Shown here: positions 45,767-54,844 of the stretch, piece after piece | How positions within the stretch are numbered: the stretch's first letter is position 1 | Layout of the letters: the number at the start of each line of letters is the position of its first letter | Source: Bacillota bacterium | GTDB lineage: Bacteria; Bacillota; Clostridia; Lachnospirales; Lachnospiraceae | Direction of reading: 5' to 3' | Length of the DNA: 64,000 bases | Assembly: GCA_023435895.1 (NCBI GenBank) | Contig: JAEZLH010000021.1 | Coordinates: forward strand, 1 to 64,000 | Made by a program: the position numbers and the translations under genes | The notes under the pieces: generated by a model | Database searches by the model: none | Told to the model about the DNA's origin: nothing | Seen by the model: only the letters and a program-made list of their open reading frames with translations

Positions 45767-47044
45767 ATGAAAAACAAATTATTAAAACATCAATTACTGC
45801 GCACCCTTGTTGATTTGCGTGGCAATCCCCGAGCCTGTGTGTATACGGAGCCGATGTGGGGACTTTCTATGAACCTTTGCCTGCCTTATGCTTCCATTTA
45901 TATGCTTTCCTTAGGTATGACAGATGTACAGGTAGGTATTGTAACCTCTATTTATATGTTTTCTCAGATGGTTTGTGCCTTTTTATCCGGAATTATCATT
46001 GATAAAATGGGGCGTAGAATGAGCACGATGTTGTTTGATTTTTTGGCCTGGAGTCTTCCCTGTTTAATTTGGGCTTCCAGCCAGGGGTTTTGGTTCTTTG
46101 TGGTTGCTGCATTGCTCAATGGATTAATGAAAATCACAACAGTATCCTGGGACTGTCTATTGGTAGAGGATGCTCCCAAGGATAAGATTACTCATATTTA
46201 TTCCTGGGTTATGATTTCCGGTAACCTCTCCGCATTATTTGCACCGATATCCTCTATTCTGGTATCAAAGTTAACCCTTGTTCCGGCAATCCGAATCCTT
46301 TATATTAATGCCTTCATTATTATGACTGCAAAGCTTATCATATTGTATAAATGTTCCACTGAAACAGCGGTTGGGAAAATCAGGAGAGAAGAAACCCGTC
46401 ACCAGTCCTGGGGGCAAATGCTGGTAGGCTATAAAAGTGCTTTCAGTAAAATTATAACTTCACGCGGAACCATGTTTGCAATTGTTATCAGTATTCTGGT
46501 TGAGATTGTTGCGATGCTGGGAATGACCTTCTGGCAGATTATTGCTTCACGTCGGATTGGAATTTCTAATGCCTTGTTGCCGATTTTTCCCATGGCAAGG
46601 AGCATACTTTCCATCGTGTTATTTTTTACGATAATCGCCCATATTAAGCAGACGAAGTTGAAGTGGCCTCTAATTGGAGGTTTTTTAAGCTCTATTATTA
46701 GCTGTTTACTATTGATTTCCATAACAAATATTGGAGCCTGGGGCTATGTGATTTTATCACTCTCGTTAATATTTGAAGCACTTGGTGTGGCTGTTTTAAG
46801 CACATTGAGAGAATCCCTGGTAGCCATTCATGTTGACCCAAGTGAACGCTCAGGTATTATGGCATTGCTTCAGACAACGGTAATGTTGGTAAGTGTCCCG
46901 TTTGGATATATAGGTGGATTACTAAGTGATGTTTCAAGGATTTTACCTTTTGTCCTTAGTATTGCATTGTTGCTTTTGGGAATATTGGCAACCACCTTAT
47001 TTTACCGTACCTCTATTTATAAGAAACAACAAAACTGTATTTAG
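45767..47044 (+). CDS. Major facilitator superfamily transporter
   Basis: 425 residues, about 12 hydrophobic helices, with the MFS signature GIIIDKMGRRMS after helix 2. N-terminal residues are charged and cytoplasmic, including RGNPRACVYTEPMWG. The ribosome site is weak. A hairpin (45679-45690 with 45709-45719) lies between it and the WG-repeat gene. Substrate unknown. The next gene, a metallophosphoesterase, starts 49 bp after it and may be co-transcribed. Confidence 0.88.
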   Translation: MKNKLLKHQLLRTLVDLRGNPRACVYTEPMWGLSMNLCLPYASIYMLSLGMTDVQVGIVTSIYMFSQMVCAFLSGIIIDKMGRRMSTMLFDFLAWSLPCLIWASSQGFWFFVVAALLNGLMKITTVSWDCLLVEDAPKDKITHIYSWVMISGNLSALFAPISSILVSKLTLVPAIRILYINAFIIMTAKLIILYKCSTETAVGKIRREETRHQSWGQMLVGYKSAFSKIITSRGTMFAIVISILVEIVAMLGMTFWQIIASRRIGISNALLPIFPMARSILSIVLFFTIIAHIKQTKLKWPLIGGFLSSIISCLLLISITNIGAWGYVILSLSLIFEALGVAVLSTLRESLVAIHVDPSERSGIMALLQTTVMLVSVPFGYIGGLLSDVSRILPFVLSIALLLLGILATTLFYRTSIYKKQQNCI

Positions 47045-47093
47045 TATAATTATTGACAGTATAACTCAAGTCTTGTACGAGGGAGAATATAGA

Positions 47094-48479
47094 ATGAGAT
47101 TAACGATATTACATACCAATGATATACATAGTAATTTTGAGAATTTCGCTAAAATAGTTACCCAAATCCACGAATGGAACGATAGTGATGCATTAATTCT
47201 TGATGCAGGGGATTTTGCGGATTTTAAACGGGTGGAATTGCAGGGAACGGATGGCTTAGCAGCAATCGAATTACTGAAGGCGGCAGGTTATGATGCATTG
47301 GCCATTGGCAATAATGAAGTTTTTCAAGGGGTAGATGTGTTAAACTATATGGCGAACAACGGGAAGCTTCCATTACTGAGTGCCAATATGCACCCTCTTG
47401 AACACGGTAAGTTAGACAGTGTCAAAAGAAGTATTATCATCAATAAAAATGGTTTGAACATTCTCATCATAGGAGCATCGCCGGATATTGGCCCCTTTAA
47501 CGAGTTACTTGGTTATACTCTTGAAGATTACATCGGGGCAGTTGAGCGTGAGATAGAAAAAGAGCAAGGAAACTATGATGTATGCATCCTACTTTCTCAT
47601 CTAGGAATGGATAAGGATAAGGAGATTGCATCAAAGATAAATGGGATTAATATTATTATCGGCGGTCATTTTCACATTTTAATGGATCAGCCGGAAATCG
47701 TGAACGGAACAATTATACATACATCCGGTATGCAAGGAGAAAATATTGGAAGGCTGGTGGTTGAAATCAACAATCACCAAGTACAACTGATTGAGGGTAA
47801 CAATCATAATGTTCTACATTTGGAAGAATCACTTGCAATAAAGGAGCTTCTGAGGCAGAATAAAGAGAAGGCCATTTGTAAGCTTAGTGAACCTTTTTGC
47901 AAAGTGAAGAAGGATCTATGGCATGATGTGGTGGAAGAGAATCCAATGACCAATCTCCTTGCAGATGCTCTTTGTCATGTCCTTAACTGTGACCTTGGGA
48001 TTATAAATAGCGGGGTGTTAAATGGAGGAATTAGAAAGGGAAACGTATCACGTAAAAAGATGATTGAGATTTGTCCCTCGCCTTTGAATCCTACCAGCAT
48101 TAAAATTCAGGGAAAGCATGTGTGGGAAGCACTGCAAGATTCACTGGATGCGGATTGTTGCTATGCAGATGGTAAAGGAGCGGGATTTCGGGGTAAATAT
48201 GTAGGGAGACTGCATGTATCCAATGCACTCATTGAGCACGATGGCAAAACGGTTTTAAATGTGACCATACAAGAGGAAAAATTAGATATGGAACGGTGGT
48301 ATACAGTTGCTTCCTCAGATTATCTTCAAAGAGGCACCGGCTATCCGTCTCTATCGGAAAACAAGGATGAAGAATATCGTAAGGAATACTTACGAGATGT
48401 ACTTCAGGAGTATGTTTCCAAAGAAGATTATGTTGAGAAGGCATTTATGGAGAGATGGATATTACATACGTCTGATTAA
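47094..48479 (+). CDS. 5'-nucleotidase/UshA-family metallophosphoesterase
   Basis: 461 residues from the ATG at 47094 (GAGGGAGAATA upstream). Calcineurin-like motifs are in order: HTNDIH (residues 5-10), DAGDF (near 41-45), GNNE (near 80-83) and GGHFH (near 191-195). The C-terminal 5'-nucleotidase domain (about 260-450) ends with the TGYPSLSE block. The third motif reads GNNE rather than GNHE, as in the YunD subgroup. No signal peptide, so it is an intracellular nucleotidase or sugar-phosphate/nucleotide phosphatase. Confidence 0.88.
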   Translation: MRLTILHTNDIHSNFENFAKIVTQIHEWNDSDALILDAGDFADFKRVELQGTDGLAAIELLKAAGYDALAIGNNEVFQGVDVLNYMANNGKLPLLSANMHPLEHGKLDSVKRSIIINKNGLNILIIGASPDIGPFNELLGYTLEDYIGAVEREIEKEQGNYDVCILLSHLGMDKDKEIASKINGINIIIGGHFHILMDQPEIVNGTIIHTSGMQGENIGRLVVEINNHQVQLIEGNNHNVLHLEESLAIKELLRQNKEKAICKLSEPFCKVKKDLWHDVVEENPMTNLLADALCHVLNCDLGIINSGVLNGGIRKGNVSRKKMIEICPSPLNPTSIKIQGKHVWEALQDSLDADCCYADGKGAGFRGKYVGRLHVSNALIEHDGKTVLNVTIQEEKLDMERWYTVASSDYLQRGTGYPSLSENKDEEYRKEYLRDVLQEYVSKEDYVEKAFMERWILHTSD

Positions 48480-48622
48480 CGACACATGATATCAAAAAGT
48501 TTATGAAGAAAATTACTATAAAAACTAAGACATATAAGCATACATAACAGTGGTAAGAGCAGGTTGTAATAAATTGCAGATTAAGTTAATTCTGTGGTAT
48601 CGATCTATGGGAGGTGCAGGAT

Positions 48623-49417
48623 ATGGGACCAACAAAAGCTTTTCTTTTGGAATTATTAAGTGAGAAGGTGTATTCCGTATATGAGCAAATAAATACGTTC
48701 ATATTAGACAATTATAATGTTGATTTACTATGGGATAAGGGCGGAAAATATGGGGAGTTATGCCTTCGATATAGCCGAAGTAGTAAAACCCTGTGTACTT
48801 TATATTTTCGTAAGGAACAATTAGGGATTTGGTTTATCTTCGGTAAAGAAGAACGTGAAAAGTTTGAAAGGGAACATGAAAATTTTTCACAATCCGTGAT
48901 AGATAAGTATAATCAAACAGCCATATTCCATGATGGTAAGTGGCTTATGTTTGATGTTGAGGATAATGACCTGCTTGATGATTTTGTCAAACTCCTCAAA
49001 ATAAAAAAGAAGCCCAATCGGCAGTTTACTATGTGTGGTTATTGCTGTGATATGTGTAAAGCTTATAAAGCGAATATCAAAAAGAAGGATCAACGGGAAG
49101 AATTATCCAGGGCTTGGAATACCTATTATAAACTAGATATAGCCAGCACTTCCATTCAGTGTGATGGGTGTCGATGTATGAAAGCAGATGCTCATCGAAT
49201 AGATAATGATTGTCCTGTAAGAGCTTGTGTGCTACAAAGGAAGATTAATCACTGCTCAGATTGTGATGAATATCCCTGTACGTTGTTTTTCACCAGAAAG
49301 GGTCTTTCTTATGAGGAAGCCAATCAAATAAAAGAAATTGATATTACCGATTACACTAACTATTTGATGGCATTTGATAATAAGTCCAGATTGGATCGAT
49401 TACGGAATAATAAATAA
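48623..49417 (+). CDS. DUF3788-DUF3795-like fusion protein with Cys-rich C-terminus
   Basis: 264 residues from the ATG at 48623 behind GGGAGGTGCAGG. Residues 1-125 resemble DUF3788 (KGGKYGELCLRYS, LGIWFIFGKEE). From about 135 a DUF3795-type domain follows with many cysteines: CGYCCDMC, CDGCRC, CPVRAC, and HCSDCDEYPC. The Cys clusters suggest zinc or iron binding. The fusion of the two unknown domains is unusual but seen in Clostridia. Function unknown. Confidence 0.75.
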   Translation: MGPTKAFLLELLSEKVYSVYEQINTFILDNYNVDLLWDKGGKYGELCLRYSRSSKTLCTLYFRKEQLGIWFIFGKEEREKFEREHENFSQSVIDKYNQTAIFHDGKWLMFDVEDNDLLDDFVKLLKIKKKPNRQFTMCGYCCDMCKAYKANIKKKDQREELSRAWNTYYKLDIASTSIQCDGCRCMKADAHRIDNDCPVRACVLQRKINHCSDCDEYPCTLFFTRKGLSYEEANQIKEIDITDYTNYLMAFDNKSRLDRLRNNK

Positions 49418-49445
49418 GGTATGACCATTTATCATTTAAAGCAAA

Positions 49446-49476
49446 TAAAAAAGACCGCTCAACCGAGCGATCCTTT
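49446..49476 (-). terminator. Rho-independent terminator of the cold-shock gene
   Basis: On the minus strand GATCGCTC pairs with GAGCGGTC across a 4-nt loop, followed by a T-run. It lies just after the stop codon at 49489. In the other direction it may also terminate the gene ending at 49417. Confidence 0.85.
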
Positions 49477-49488
49477 TCGAGATTGTAA

Positions 49489-49689
49489 TTAAACAATCTG
49501 TACGTTAACTGCCTGTAATCCACGAGCGCCATTTGTAACTTCAAATGTTACAGTCTGACCTTCATCGATTGACTTAAAGCCATCCATTGCAAGACCTGAG
49601 TAATGTACGAATACATCGTTGCCCTGATCATCAGAGATAAAGCCGAAGCCCTTTTGTGCGTTAAACCATTTTACAGTACCTTTATTCAT
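49489..49689 (-). CDS. csp: Cold-shock protein (CspA family)
   Basis: 66 residues, the typical full length. RNP1 (KGFGFI, about 13-18) and RNP2 (DVFVHYS, about 25-31) RNA-binding motifs are intact. It starts MNKGTVKWFN and binds single-stranded RNA and DNA as an RNA chaperone. AGGAGGTATC precedes the ATG. The gene has its own strong promoter about 110-145 bp upstream and a long leader. Confidence 0.97.
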   Translation of the reverse strand: MNKGTVKWFNAQKGFGFISDDQGNDVFVHYSGLAMDGFKSIDEGQTVTFEVTNGARGLQAVNVQIV

Positions 49690-49804
49690 AAAAGATACCT
49701 CCTTAAATTTTATTATATTCCAATAAAAAACACATATTGCAGTAAATCAAAAAAATGATCTACTTAAATATGTGAAATCAATTCTTTATCCAAAATACTT
49801 ATTG

Positions 49805-49833
49805 ATTATATCATGTAAATTAAAGTAAGTCAA
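49805..49833 (-). promoter_or_regulatory. Sigma-A promoter of the cold-shock gene
   Basis: On the minus strand TTGACT (49833-49828) and TATAAT (49810-49805) are separated by exactly 17 bp. Transcription would begin near 49798, giving a leader of about 110 nt, in keeping with thermally controlled csp leaders. Confidence 0.85.
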
Positions 49834-49859
49834 TAGAAAAATAAAATTATTTTGCGAAA

Positions 49860-50300
49860 TTATTAAGTATTCGTTACTGTTCAATCCCGCTAGAACTTCG
49901 CCATAATGTTTTCAATCAATGCTTCCTGAAAAGGGGTAGTCGCATTCGTCGGAATCATATCTCAACTTTGACATTGGGAGTGAACAGAAAAAATATTATT
50001 TCTAAAATATATAGAATTAATTTTATGAGTCGGAGTTTACAGAATAATTACTGTTGGGTTTTGTTTAAGACTATCACGGCACGATATAGATTACTCTAAA
50101 ACTAAACTATTGAAATATAGTTAAAATATTATATAATAATTTCATATGCTTTGTTGGCGTGTAAGTAAGAATACCTTCAAGATGTATTAAAAGTTAATTA
50201 ATCATATTATTGCGCAGGAAAGCCTGTTCATAGAATTGGCACTTATCGTATAATAAGCTATGTACAAAGCAGTGATAAGTAATAAGGAGGATTTTGATTT
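49860..50300. other. Gene-free stretch upstream of the acyltransferase
   Basis: AT-rich, no credible gene. A minus-strand stretch near 49890-49965 reads open for about 22 codons (MIPTNATTPFQEALIENIMAKF) and could be a relic of an unidentified gene, but there is no ribosome site. The acyltransferase promoter must lie near 50090-50270; no clear consensus was found. Confidence 0.35.
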
Positions 50301-51020
50301 ATGGAAAACTGTTTAAGCTTCAACAAAGAAGAAGCAGAGAACTACTTAGAAGTCTTTTTGAAAAAGTTAATCGACTTAGGGGTAGATATTAGTAATAAGG
50401 TTGAATTAAAAAAAGGTGTATTTGAATTATTTCAAGTAGAATTATACAATATGCCTGATTTAGATAAAGAAGATTACATTATCACATCAAATCATGTAAG
50501 TGATTTTGATGCTGTGATTTTAGGTTTACTGCATGATAATATAAGGATATTATCAAAAAAAGAATGGGTAAGTAATGAAAAACTGATGTCCTTTGTATCA
50601 AGACATTATGATTTGGTCGGAGTGGATAGAAATTCCACCGGAGATATGACGAAAGCCTTGATGAATTTAACGAAATACTTAAAGAGCGATCTTTCTACAA
50701 AGCACATTTTGATATTTCCACAGGGTACCATATCGGATATTAATCATAACAGTGTTGATCGAATATCAAATGGCATCTTTGGTCTGTCATACATGACCAG
50801 GAAGCCGTTGTTACCGGTGTTTTTGGAACAGCCTTCTATGACGGAGAAAACTCGTATTGTATTTGGTAAGGAAATCATAATAAAGGATAAAGAAGATCAC
50901 AGAAGTGAATGGATAGAGGAATTAAAGTCCTTACAGAACACATTAGACCCTCTTCCTAGGGAACCTAAATTATCCCATAAACATTCCAATAATAACAAAA
51001 TAGGTGATGAATATTTTTAG
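50301..51020 (+). CDS. 1-acyl-glycerol-3-phosphate acyltransferase-like (PlsC family)
   Basis: 239 residues. PlsC motif I NHVSDFD (His65, Asp70 of the HX4D pair), motif II-like GVDRNSTGD near 107-115, and motif III FPQGTIS at 139-145, where the usual Glu of FPEGT is Gln141. A C-terminal block with LLPVFLEQ near 166 follows. It lacks an obvious N-terminal membrane helix. AAGGAGG precedes the ATG. Catalysis depends on the HX4D pair, so it may be active, but the Gln is unusual and substrate preference is uncertain. Confidence 0.8.
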   Translation: MENCLSFNKEEAENYLEVFLKKLIDLGVDISNKVELKKGVFELFQVELYNMPDLDKEDYIITSNHVSDFDAVILGLLHDNIRILSKKEWVSNEKLMSFVSRHYDLVGVDRNSTGDMTKALMNLTKYLKSDLSTKHILIFPQGTISDINHNSVDRISNGIFGLSYMTRKPLLPVFLEQPSMTEKTRIVFGKEIIIKDKEDHRSEWIEELKSLQNTLDPLPREPKLSHKHSNNNKIGDEYF

Positions 51021-51146
51021 AACGAGGATAATACCTCTAATCCAACCAATTGCCGAAACATTATAATTGATTCGATCAATCATATTTCAAAGTTTAGTCC
51101 AGATTCACAACGTTTATAACGTTCATAACAAAGGAGAGTTATTCAT

Positions 51147-51653
51147 ATGGAAATTTACGAGATCAATGAAGACAAAATTGACTTAGTGGCAACCTTTATG
51201 TCTGCTCATAAGCCAGAGTGGTGGGACTTTGAGGGAGCGAAGGAGCAGCTATCAGGCGGAAGGGGATGGTACTTCGGCTCCAGGGTAAACAACCTGGATG
51301 GATGGTTACTCTGTAAAGTGTTGGATGTTTATAGGATTATGGAAATTGAATGTTTGGGTTATTATTATGAGGGAGAGATTCAGGTTCGGAAGGAACTGAC
51401 ACCACTAATTGAGCATTCAGAAGCCTGGGCGAAGGAACAGGGCTTTGTACTGATGCGGTTTACCATTGGCACACGAGGACTTTCCTGTCACCAGAGAGAA
51501 CTTGGGCAGCCCTGGGAAGAATTACGTGATCTTCATCCGGTAGACAGGGAGGAGTATAGCTGGTTCTTATCCATGGGATATGTACCGTCAGGAGTTCTGC
51601 CTAACATATACGGTGATAAGTATCACGGAATATTATTGGTAAAAAGCCTATGA
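51147..51653 (+). CDS. GNAT-like protein of unknown function
   Basis: 168 residues. The pattern IECLGYYYEGEI (about 68-79), a helix with EAWAKEQGF, a following strand LMRFTIGTRG and a late FLSMGYVPSG turn fit the GNAT acetyltransferase fold, but the usual acetyl-CoA loop (Q/RxxGxG/A) is not clear. AAAGGAGAG lies upstream of the ATG. It is not obviously an operon partner of its neighbours. Enzyme activity is not assured. Confidence 0.55.
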   Translation: MEIYEINEDKIDLVATFMSAHKPEWWDFEGAKEQLSGGRGWYFGSRVNNLDGWLLCKVLDVYRIMEIECLGYYYEGEIQVRKELTPLIEHSEAWAKEQGFVLMRFTIGTRGLSCHQRELGQPWEELRDLHPVDREEYSWFLSMGYVPSGVLPNIYGDKYHGILLVKSL

Positions 51654-51673
51654 TATAGAATCACAGATACCGG

Positions 51674-51740
51674 CAGTTGCAAATCCAAGGATAAGTAGTG
51701 AGATGCAACTGACAGTTGCAAATGAGCCATTCACGCAACT
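51674..51740. promoter_or_regulatory. Repeated CAGTTGCA/TGCAACTG sites upstream of the XRE regulator
   Basis: CAGTTGCAAAT occurs at 51674-51684 and 51713-51723, and the inverted form TGCAACTG at 51704-51711. A partial GCAACT lies near 51735. They sit 95-160 bp upstream of the XRE-family gene at 51835 and may be its autoregulatory operators. Confidence 0.45.
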
Positions 51741-51834
51741 TATACTCCATAGTTAATTCTAAAGAAATTTGATATTCTATCCTAACAAGGATTAGAGGTT
51801 CAATGACCTCTGATCAAAAGGAAGGAGCTATGAA

Positions 51835-52347
51835 ATGTTGGATTATGAGAAAATCGGTGTATATATCACGGAACAGAGAAAGCAAAAGGACATAACGCAG
51901 CAGGAATTTGCAGATATTCTTGGGGTAACTCATCAGGCAGTATCCAAGTGGGAGAACGGCAAAACCATACCGGATACGGAGACGCTAGTTAGTATGGCTA
52001 AATATTTTCATGTAAAAGTGGATGATTTATTAAGAGCAGATTCAGAAAAACCACAAATAAAGCTGGAGTTTGGCTCTGGGATTCTTCCATACGTTGATGT
52101 GAAGCAAAAAGATAATTTACTGGTCAGGATAAAGGAGTTAAGGGCTAGAATTAATTCTGAAACAGTGAATGAGCTTCCACTGATTCAGGTCTGTGATAAT
52201 GAACAACTGGGAGCGTTGCAATATAGGATAACGGTGAATGATAACATACTTCTAAATCATGAACTGGATCAAGTTCCTCCGGAAGATCGATTATCGGAGA
52301 TGATGCATTATCTTGAATTCGTTATTAAAGGGGATGTAATTCGTTGA
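51835..52347 (+). CDS. XRE-family transcriptional regulator with unknown C-terminal domain
   Basis: 170 residues. The helix-turn-helix (about 7-62) has the typical TQQEFADILGVTHQAVSKWE segment. A C-terminal part (about 75-168) with short strands is unassigned. AAGGAG precedes the start; a second ATG five bases earlier is out of frame. It is monocistronic and followed by a terminator at 52501. Confidence 0.88.
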   Translation: MLDYEKIGVYITEQRKQKDITQQEFADILGVTHQAVSKWENGKTIPDTETLVSMAKYFHVKVDDLLRADSEKPQIKLEFGSGILPYVDVKQKDNLLVRIKELRARINSETVNELPLIQVCDNEQLGALQYRITVNDNILLNHELDQVPPEDRLSEMMHYLEFVIKGDVIR

Positions 52348-52500
52348 CAATTATATGTTGGAGTGACAAACAAAATAGAGCTTTATATTTTTATAGCTTA
52401 AATAATTTAAGCGATATAGTAGCCAATTAGCCCATTAGCAAGCAAGTACTCGAAGTGTATAGTTTTAGATATTTATAAAGAATTACATAATTAACGGTAT

Positions 52501-52536
52501 AAAAAATAAGGATTCTCCCCAGAATCCTTATTTTTG
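52501..52536. terminator. Bidirectional terminator
   Basis: AAGGATTCT and AGAATCCTT around a CCCC loop, flanked by A- and T-runs. It lies between convergent genes ending at 52347 and 52546. Confidence 0.88.
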
Positions 52537-52545
52537 TGAACCCGT

Positions 52546-52764
52546 TTATTGTCTTGATTTAATAAAAAACTTAATGGTCAGGATAACACAAACGATAATA
52601 CCCAATAAAAATGGAATAGCATACACCAAAGATAGGTAGGCTGGAGCACTTTGGTATGGTAGTTGCATGGAACGATAGTGATAAGCTACCACCCCACACA
52701 TGATATCGGATAATATAATCGCTAAAAATGCAAAGGTATAAGATAACCACTTAAATTTCTTCAT
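52546..52764 (-). CDS. Small two-helix membrane protein
   Basis: 72 residues with hydrophobic helices at about 7-27 and 42-65 and a basic tail (KFFIKSRQ). GGAGGGCAAACAA precedes the ATG. It lies 15 bp after the XRE-membrane protein gene on the same strand, so the two form an operon, and may act together in the membrane. No family recognised. Confidence 0.7.
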   Translation of the reverse strand: MKKFKWLSYTFAFLAIILSDIMCGVVAYHYRSMQLPYQSAPAYLSLVYAIPFLLGIIVCVILTIKFFIKSRQ

Positions 52765-52779
52765 TTGTTTGCCCTCCTG

Positions 52780-53247
52780 TTATTTCTGATTCCAGTTCTT
52801 GATAAAAAGTACAGACCCAATCAAAATAGAAGTGATACATAGGAACAAGAATATACCACTGCCGTTTAAGGTTATCATGGATGAGGCGTTCATCTGTTTT
52901 GAAGCCTCGGGGTGAACCATAAAAGCGATAACCCAAATAATAAAACTCATTGCTCCAAGCAAACACAAGATAATGCCTAAGATCCAGAAAGAAGATTTGG
53001 ATTTTGAGAATGGCTGATTTTCGTTAATCAATTCACCTTCTTCTTTCTTATCGTAATCTTTTAATAGAGAATCAAGGGAAACACCAAAATAATCACTAAG
53101 AAGAAGTAATTTACCAATCTCAGGCGTGGTTTGCCCGGACTCCCATTTGGATATTGCCTGTCTGGACACGTCAATTTGTTCTGCAAGTTGCTCTTGGGAA
53201 AGTCCGCTATTTTTACGAAGGGTATATAGTTTTTCTGATAGTTCCAT
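52780..53247 (-). CDS. Membrane-anchored XRE-family regulator
   Basis: 155 residues from the ATG at 53247 behind GGATGAGG; the longer upstream frame has no ribosome site. The helix-turn-helix (about 5-58) has SQEQLAEQIDVSRQAISKWE. A short linker with KEEGELINENQ follows, then two hydrophobic helices at about 88-110 and 126-147. DNA-binding domains tethered to the membrane this way are common in Clostridia and may respond to envelope stress. It is co-transcribed with the small membrane protein at 52546. Confidence 0.88.
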   Translation of the reverse strand: MELSEKLYTLRKNSGLSQEQLAEQIDVSRQAISKWESGQTTPEIGKLLLLSDYFGVSLDSLLKDYDKKEEGELINENQPFSKSKSSFWILGIILCLLGAMSFIIWVIAFMVHPEASKQMNASSMITLNGSGIFLFLCITSILIGSVLFIKNWNQK

Positions 53248-53512
53248 GATAACCTCATCCTGCCTTTTCTGTCCGTGTATTAGAATCATTGTACCTATTC
53301 TGTCTTTTGTTTTTTCATTGCCCGAGTTTATAACTATCATTATTTTACCAAATGTATAACCGTAATACTAGCAATACAAGCTTACATTTTCGCAACCTTG
53401 GCTTGCAAAGGTGGAATTTTAGGGATTTTTAATAGCCAAGACCATAACAAGTTATTAGTCTGTATAATTAATACGGTTTTTGCGTAAGGCTTTTGAGATT
53501 TATAGATAAAAA

Positions 53513-53553
53513 GAATCAACAGTCTAGGCTACGTACACTTACCCTGTTGATTC
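53513..53553 (-). terminator. Terminator of the module B kinase operon
   Basis: GAATCAACAG (53513-53522) pairs perfectly with CTGTTGATTC (53544-53553). On the minus strand it is followed by a TTTTTAT run, eight bases after the kinase stop codon. Confidence 0.75.
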
Positions 53554-53560
53554 CATGTTG

Positions 53561-54844
53561 TTACATATTGAGTATAACAAGAAAGGTGGCCCCACCCCCG
53601 GGAGTATCTACTACTTCAATGGTGCCATGATGAAGCTTTACGATTTCTCCTGCAATGCATAGACCCAGTCCGAAATGTTCCTTACTCTTATGAGAACTAT
53701 CAATTCGATAAAAACGTTCGAATATTTGAGCTTTGTTTTCATCAGGAATACCCATTCCATTATCGGCTACGGATAAAATACATTTACGACCTTTCAATTT
53801 ACTGGACAGGGTAATGCTTCCTCCCTCCGGGGTATAACTGATTGCATTGTTAAGTAGGATAAATAGAACCTGTTCCATTCGTTGACGGTCACAATACGCA
53901 GTAAGCTTTCTAGCTGCATCTGTTTTAAGATGAAGGCTCAAATTTTTCTGCCTTGCAAGTTCTTGGTAGGAATCATATACGTCGGATAGCAGCTGATTTA
54001 TATCCACAGCTGTTTCTAGAAGAGGCCAGGAGTGTTCACCGGTACCGGATAGTAGCAGCATATCGCTGATTAGTCTGGACATACGATCTATTTCTGATTG
54101 TATAATGGATTCAAATCGTTGAGCTTTCACCGTATCTGCCTTTTTCATAGCGGATAGACTGGTTCGAATAACGGTCAAGGGGGAGCGAAGCTCATGGGAG
54201 GCAGCAGCAATAAACCGTTCCTGTTTTGCCTGTCCTTCTTCAACCGGACGTATGGTCTTGCGTGTGAAAAAGTAGGAGAATATAAAGAGGGACAGGATGG
54301 CTAATACACTCACCCCGATGTATATCAATCTCTGTATTAAGATGCTGTGATGAAAAGGTGCCAGCGAATACACGATAGTAGAACTGATTGCACCATGTTC
54401 CTTCGGGATATATACCGAGGAAGCATAATATTCCAAACCCTTATGATGAAAGGAAAATTCAATATGTTTAGGCAAGACTTGGGAAGGCTTATGGTCATTA
54501 GGGTCAAAATTATATTTTTCTGCAGCCACCTTGTTTGCCATTGTTATTAAAATACTACTGTTTGGTTCATCACTTTCTGACAATCTAATAGGATTACCGT
54601 TATCTATAATAGAAAGAAGATACAGTCCATTCTTTTGGGTATTACGAACCCAGTCCAGAGTAATTGTCTTTTCAATTTCAAGATGGGAATAGATGCTATT
54701 TACATAGTTTGAAAAAGAGGCATATTCCTTTTGCCTAAGACTTGCCTCAGAAATGAAAAGACTGAATATCATCATGAGAATTACGATAATACTAGTAATC
54801 ACGGTACAAATCGCAGTCAATTTCCAGTGCAATTTTTTAAGCAT
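53561..54844 (-). CDS. Sensor histidine kinase (module B)
   Basis: 427 residues from the ATG at 54844, which overlaps the regulator stop codon by eight bases behind GGAGG, so translation is coupled. Helices at about 10-32 and 172-193 flank an extracellular domain of about 140 residues with a DNGNP motif at 81-85. His217 lies in ASHELRSPLT, with later DNGMGI and GLGLCI boxes. It is paralogous to the module A kinase at 32170, including the extracellular part, so both probably detect related signals. Confidence 0.94.
   Translation of the reverse strand: MLKKLHWKLTAICTVITSIIVILMMIFSLFISEASLRQKEYASFSNYVNSIYSHLEIEKTITLDWVRNTQKNGLYLLSIIDNGNPIRLSESDEPNSSILITMANKVAAEKYNFDPNDHKPSQVLPKHIEFSFHHKGLEYYASSVYIPKEHGAISSTIVYSLAPFHHSILIQRLIYIGVSVLAILSLFIFSYFFTRKTIRPVEEGQAKQERFIAAASHELRSPLTVIRTSLSAMKKADTVKAQRFESIIQSEIDRMSRLISDMLLLSGTGEHSWPLLETAVDINQLLSDVYDSYQELARQKNLSLHLKTDAARKLTAYCDRQRMEQVLFILLNNAISYTPEGGSITLSSKLKGRKCILSVADNGMGIPDENKAQIFERFYRIDSSHKSKEHFGLGLCIAGEIVKLHHGTIEVVDTPGGGATFLVILNM

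Noticed and set aside
46926..47093. Upstream extension of the 5'-nucleotidase frame into the MFS gene
   Set aside because: It is the shifted reading of the MFS coding sequence; the nucleotidase motifs begin at the supported ATG 47094.
49890..49965. 22-codon minus-strand open segment ending IENIMAKF
   Set aside because: No ribosome site or family match; it may be a gene relic but cannot be supported.
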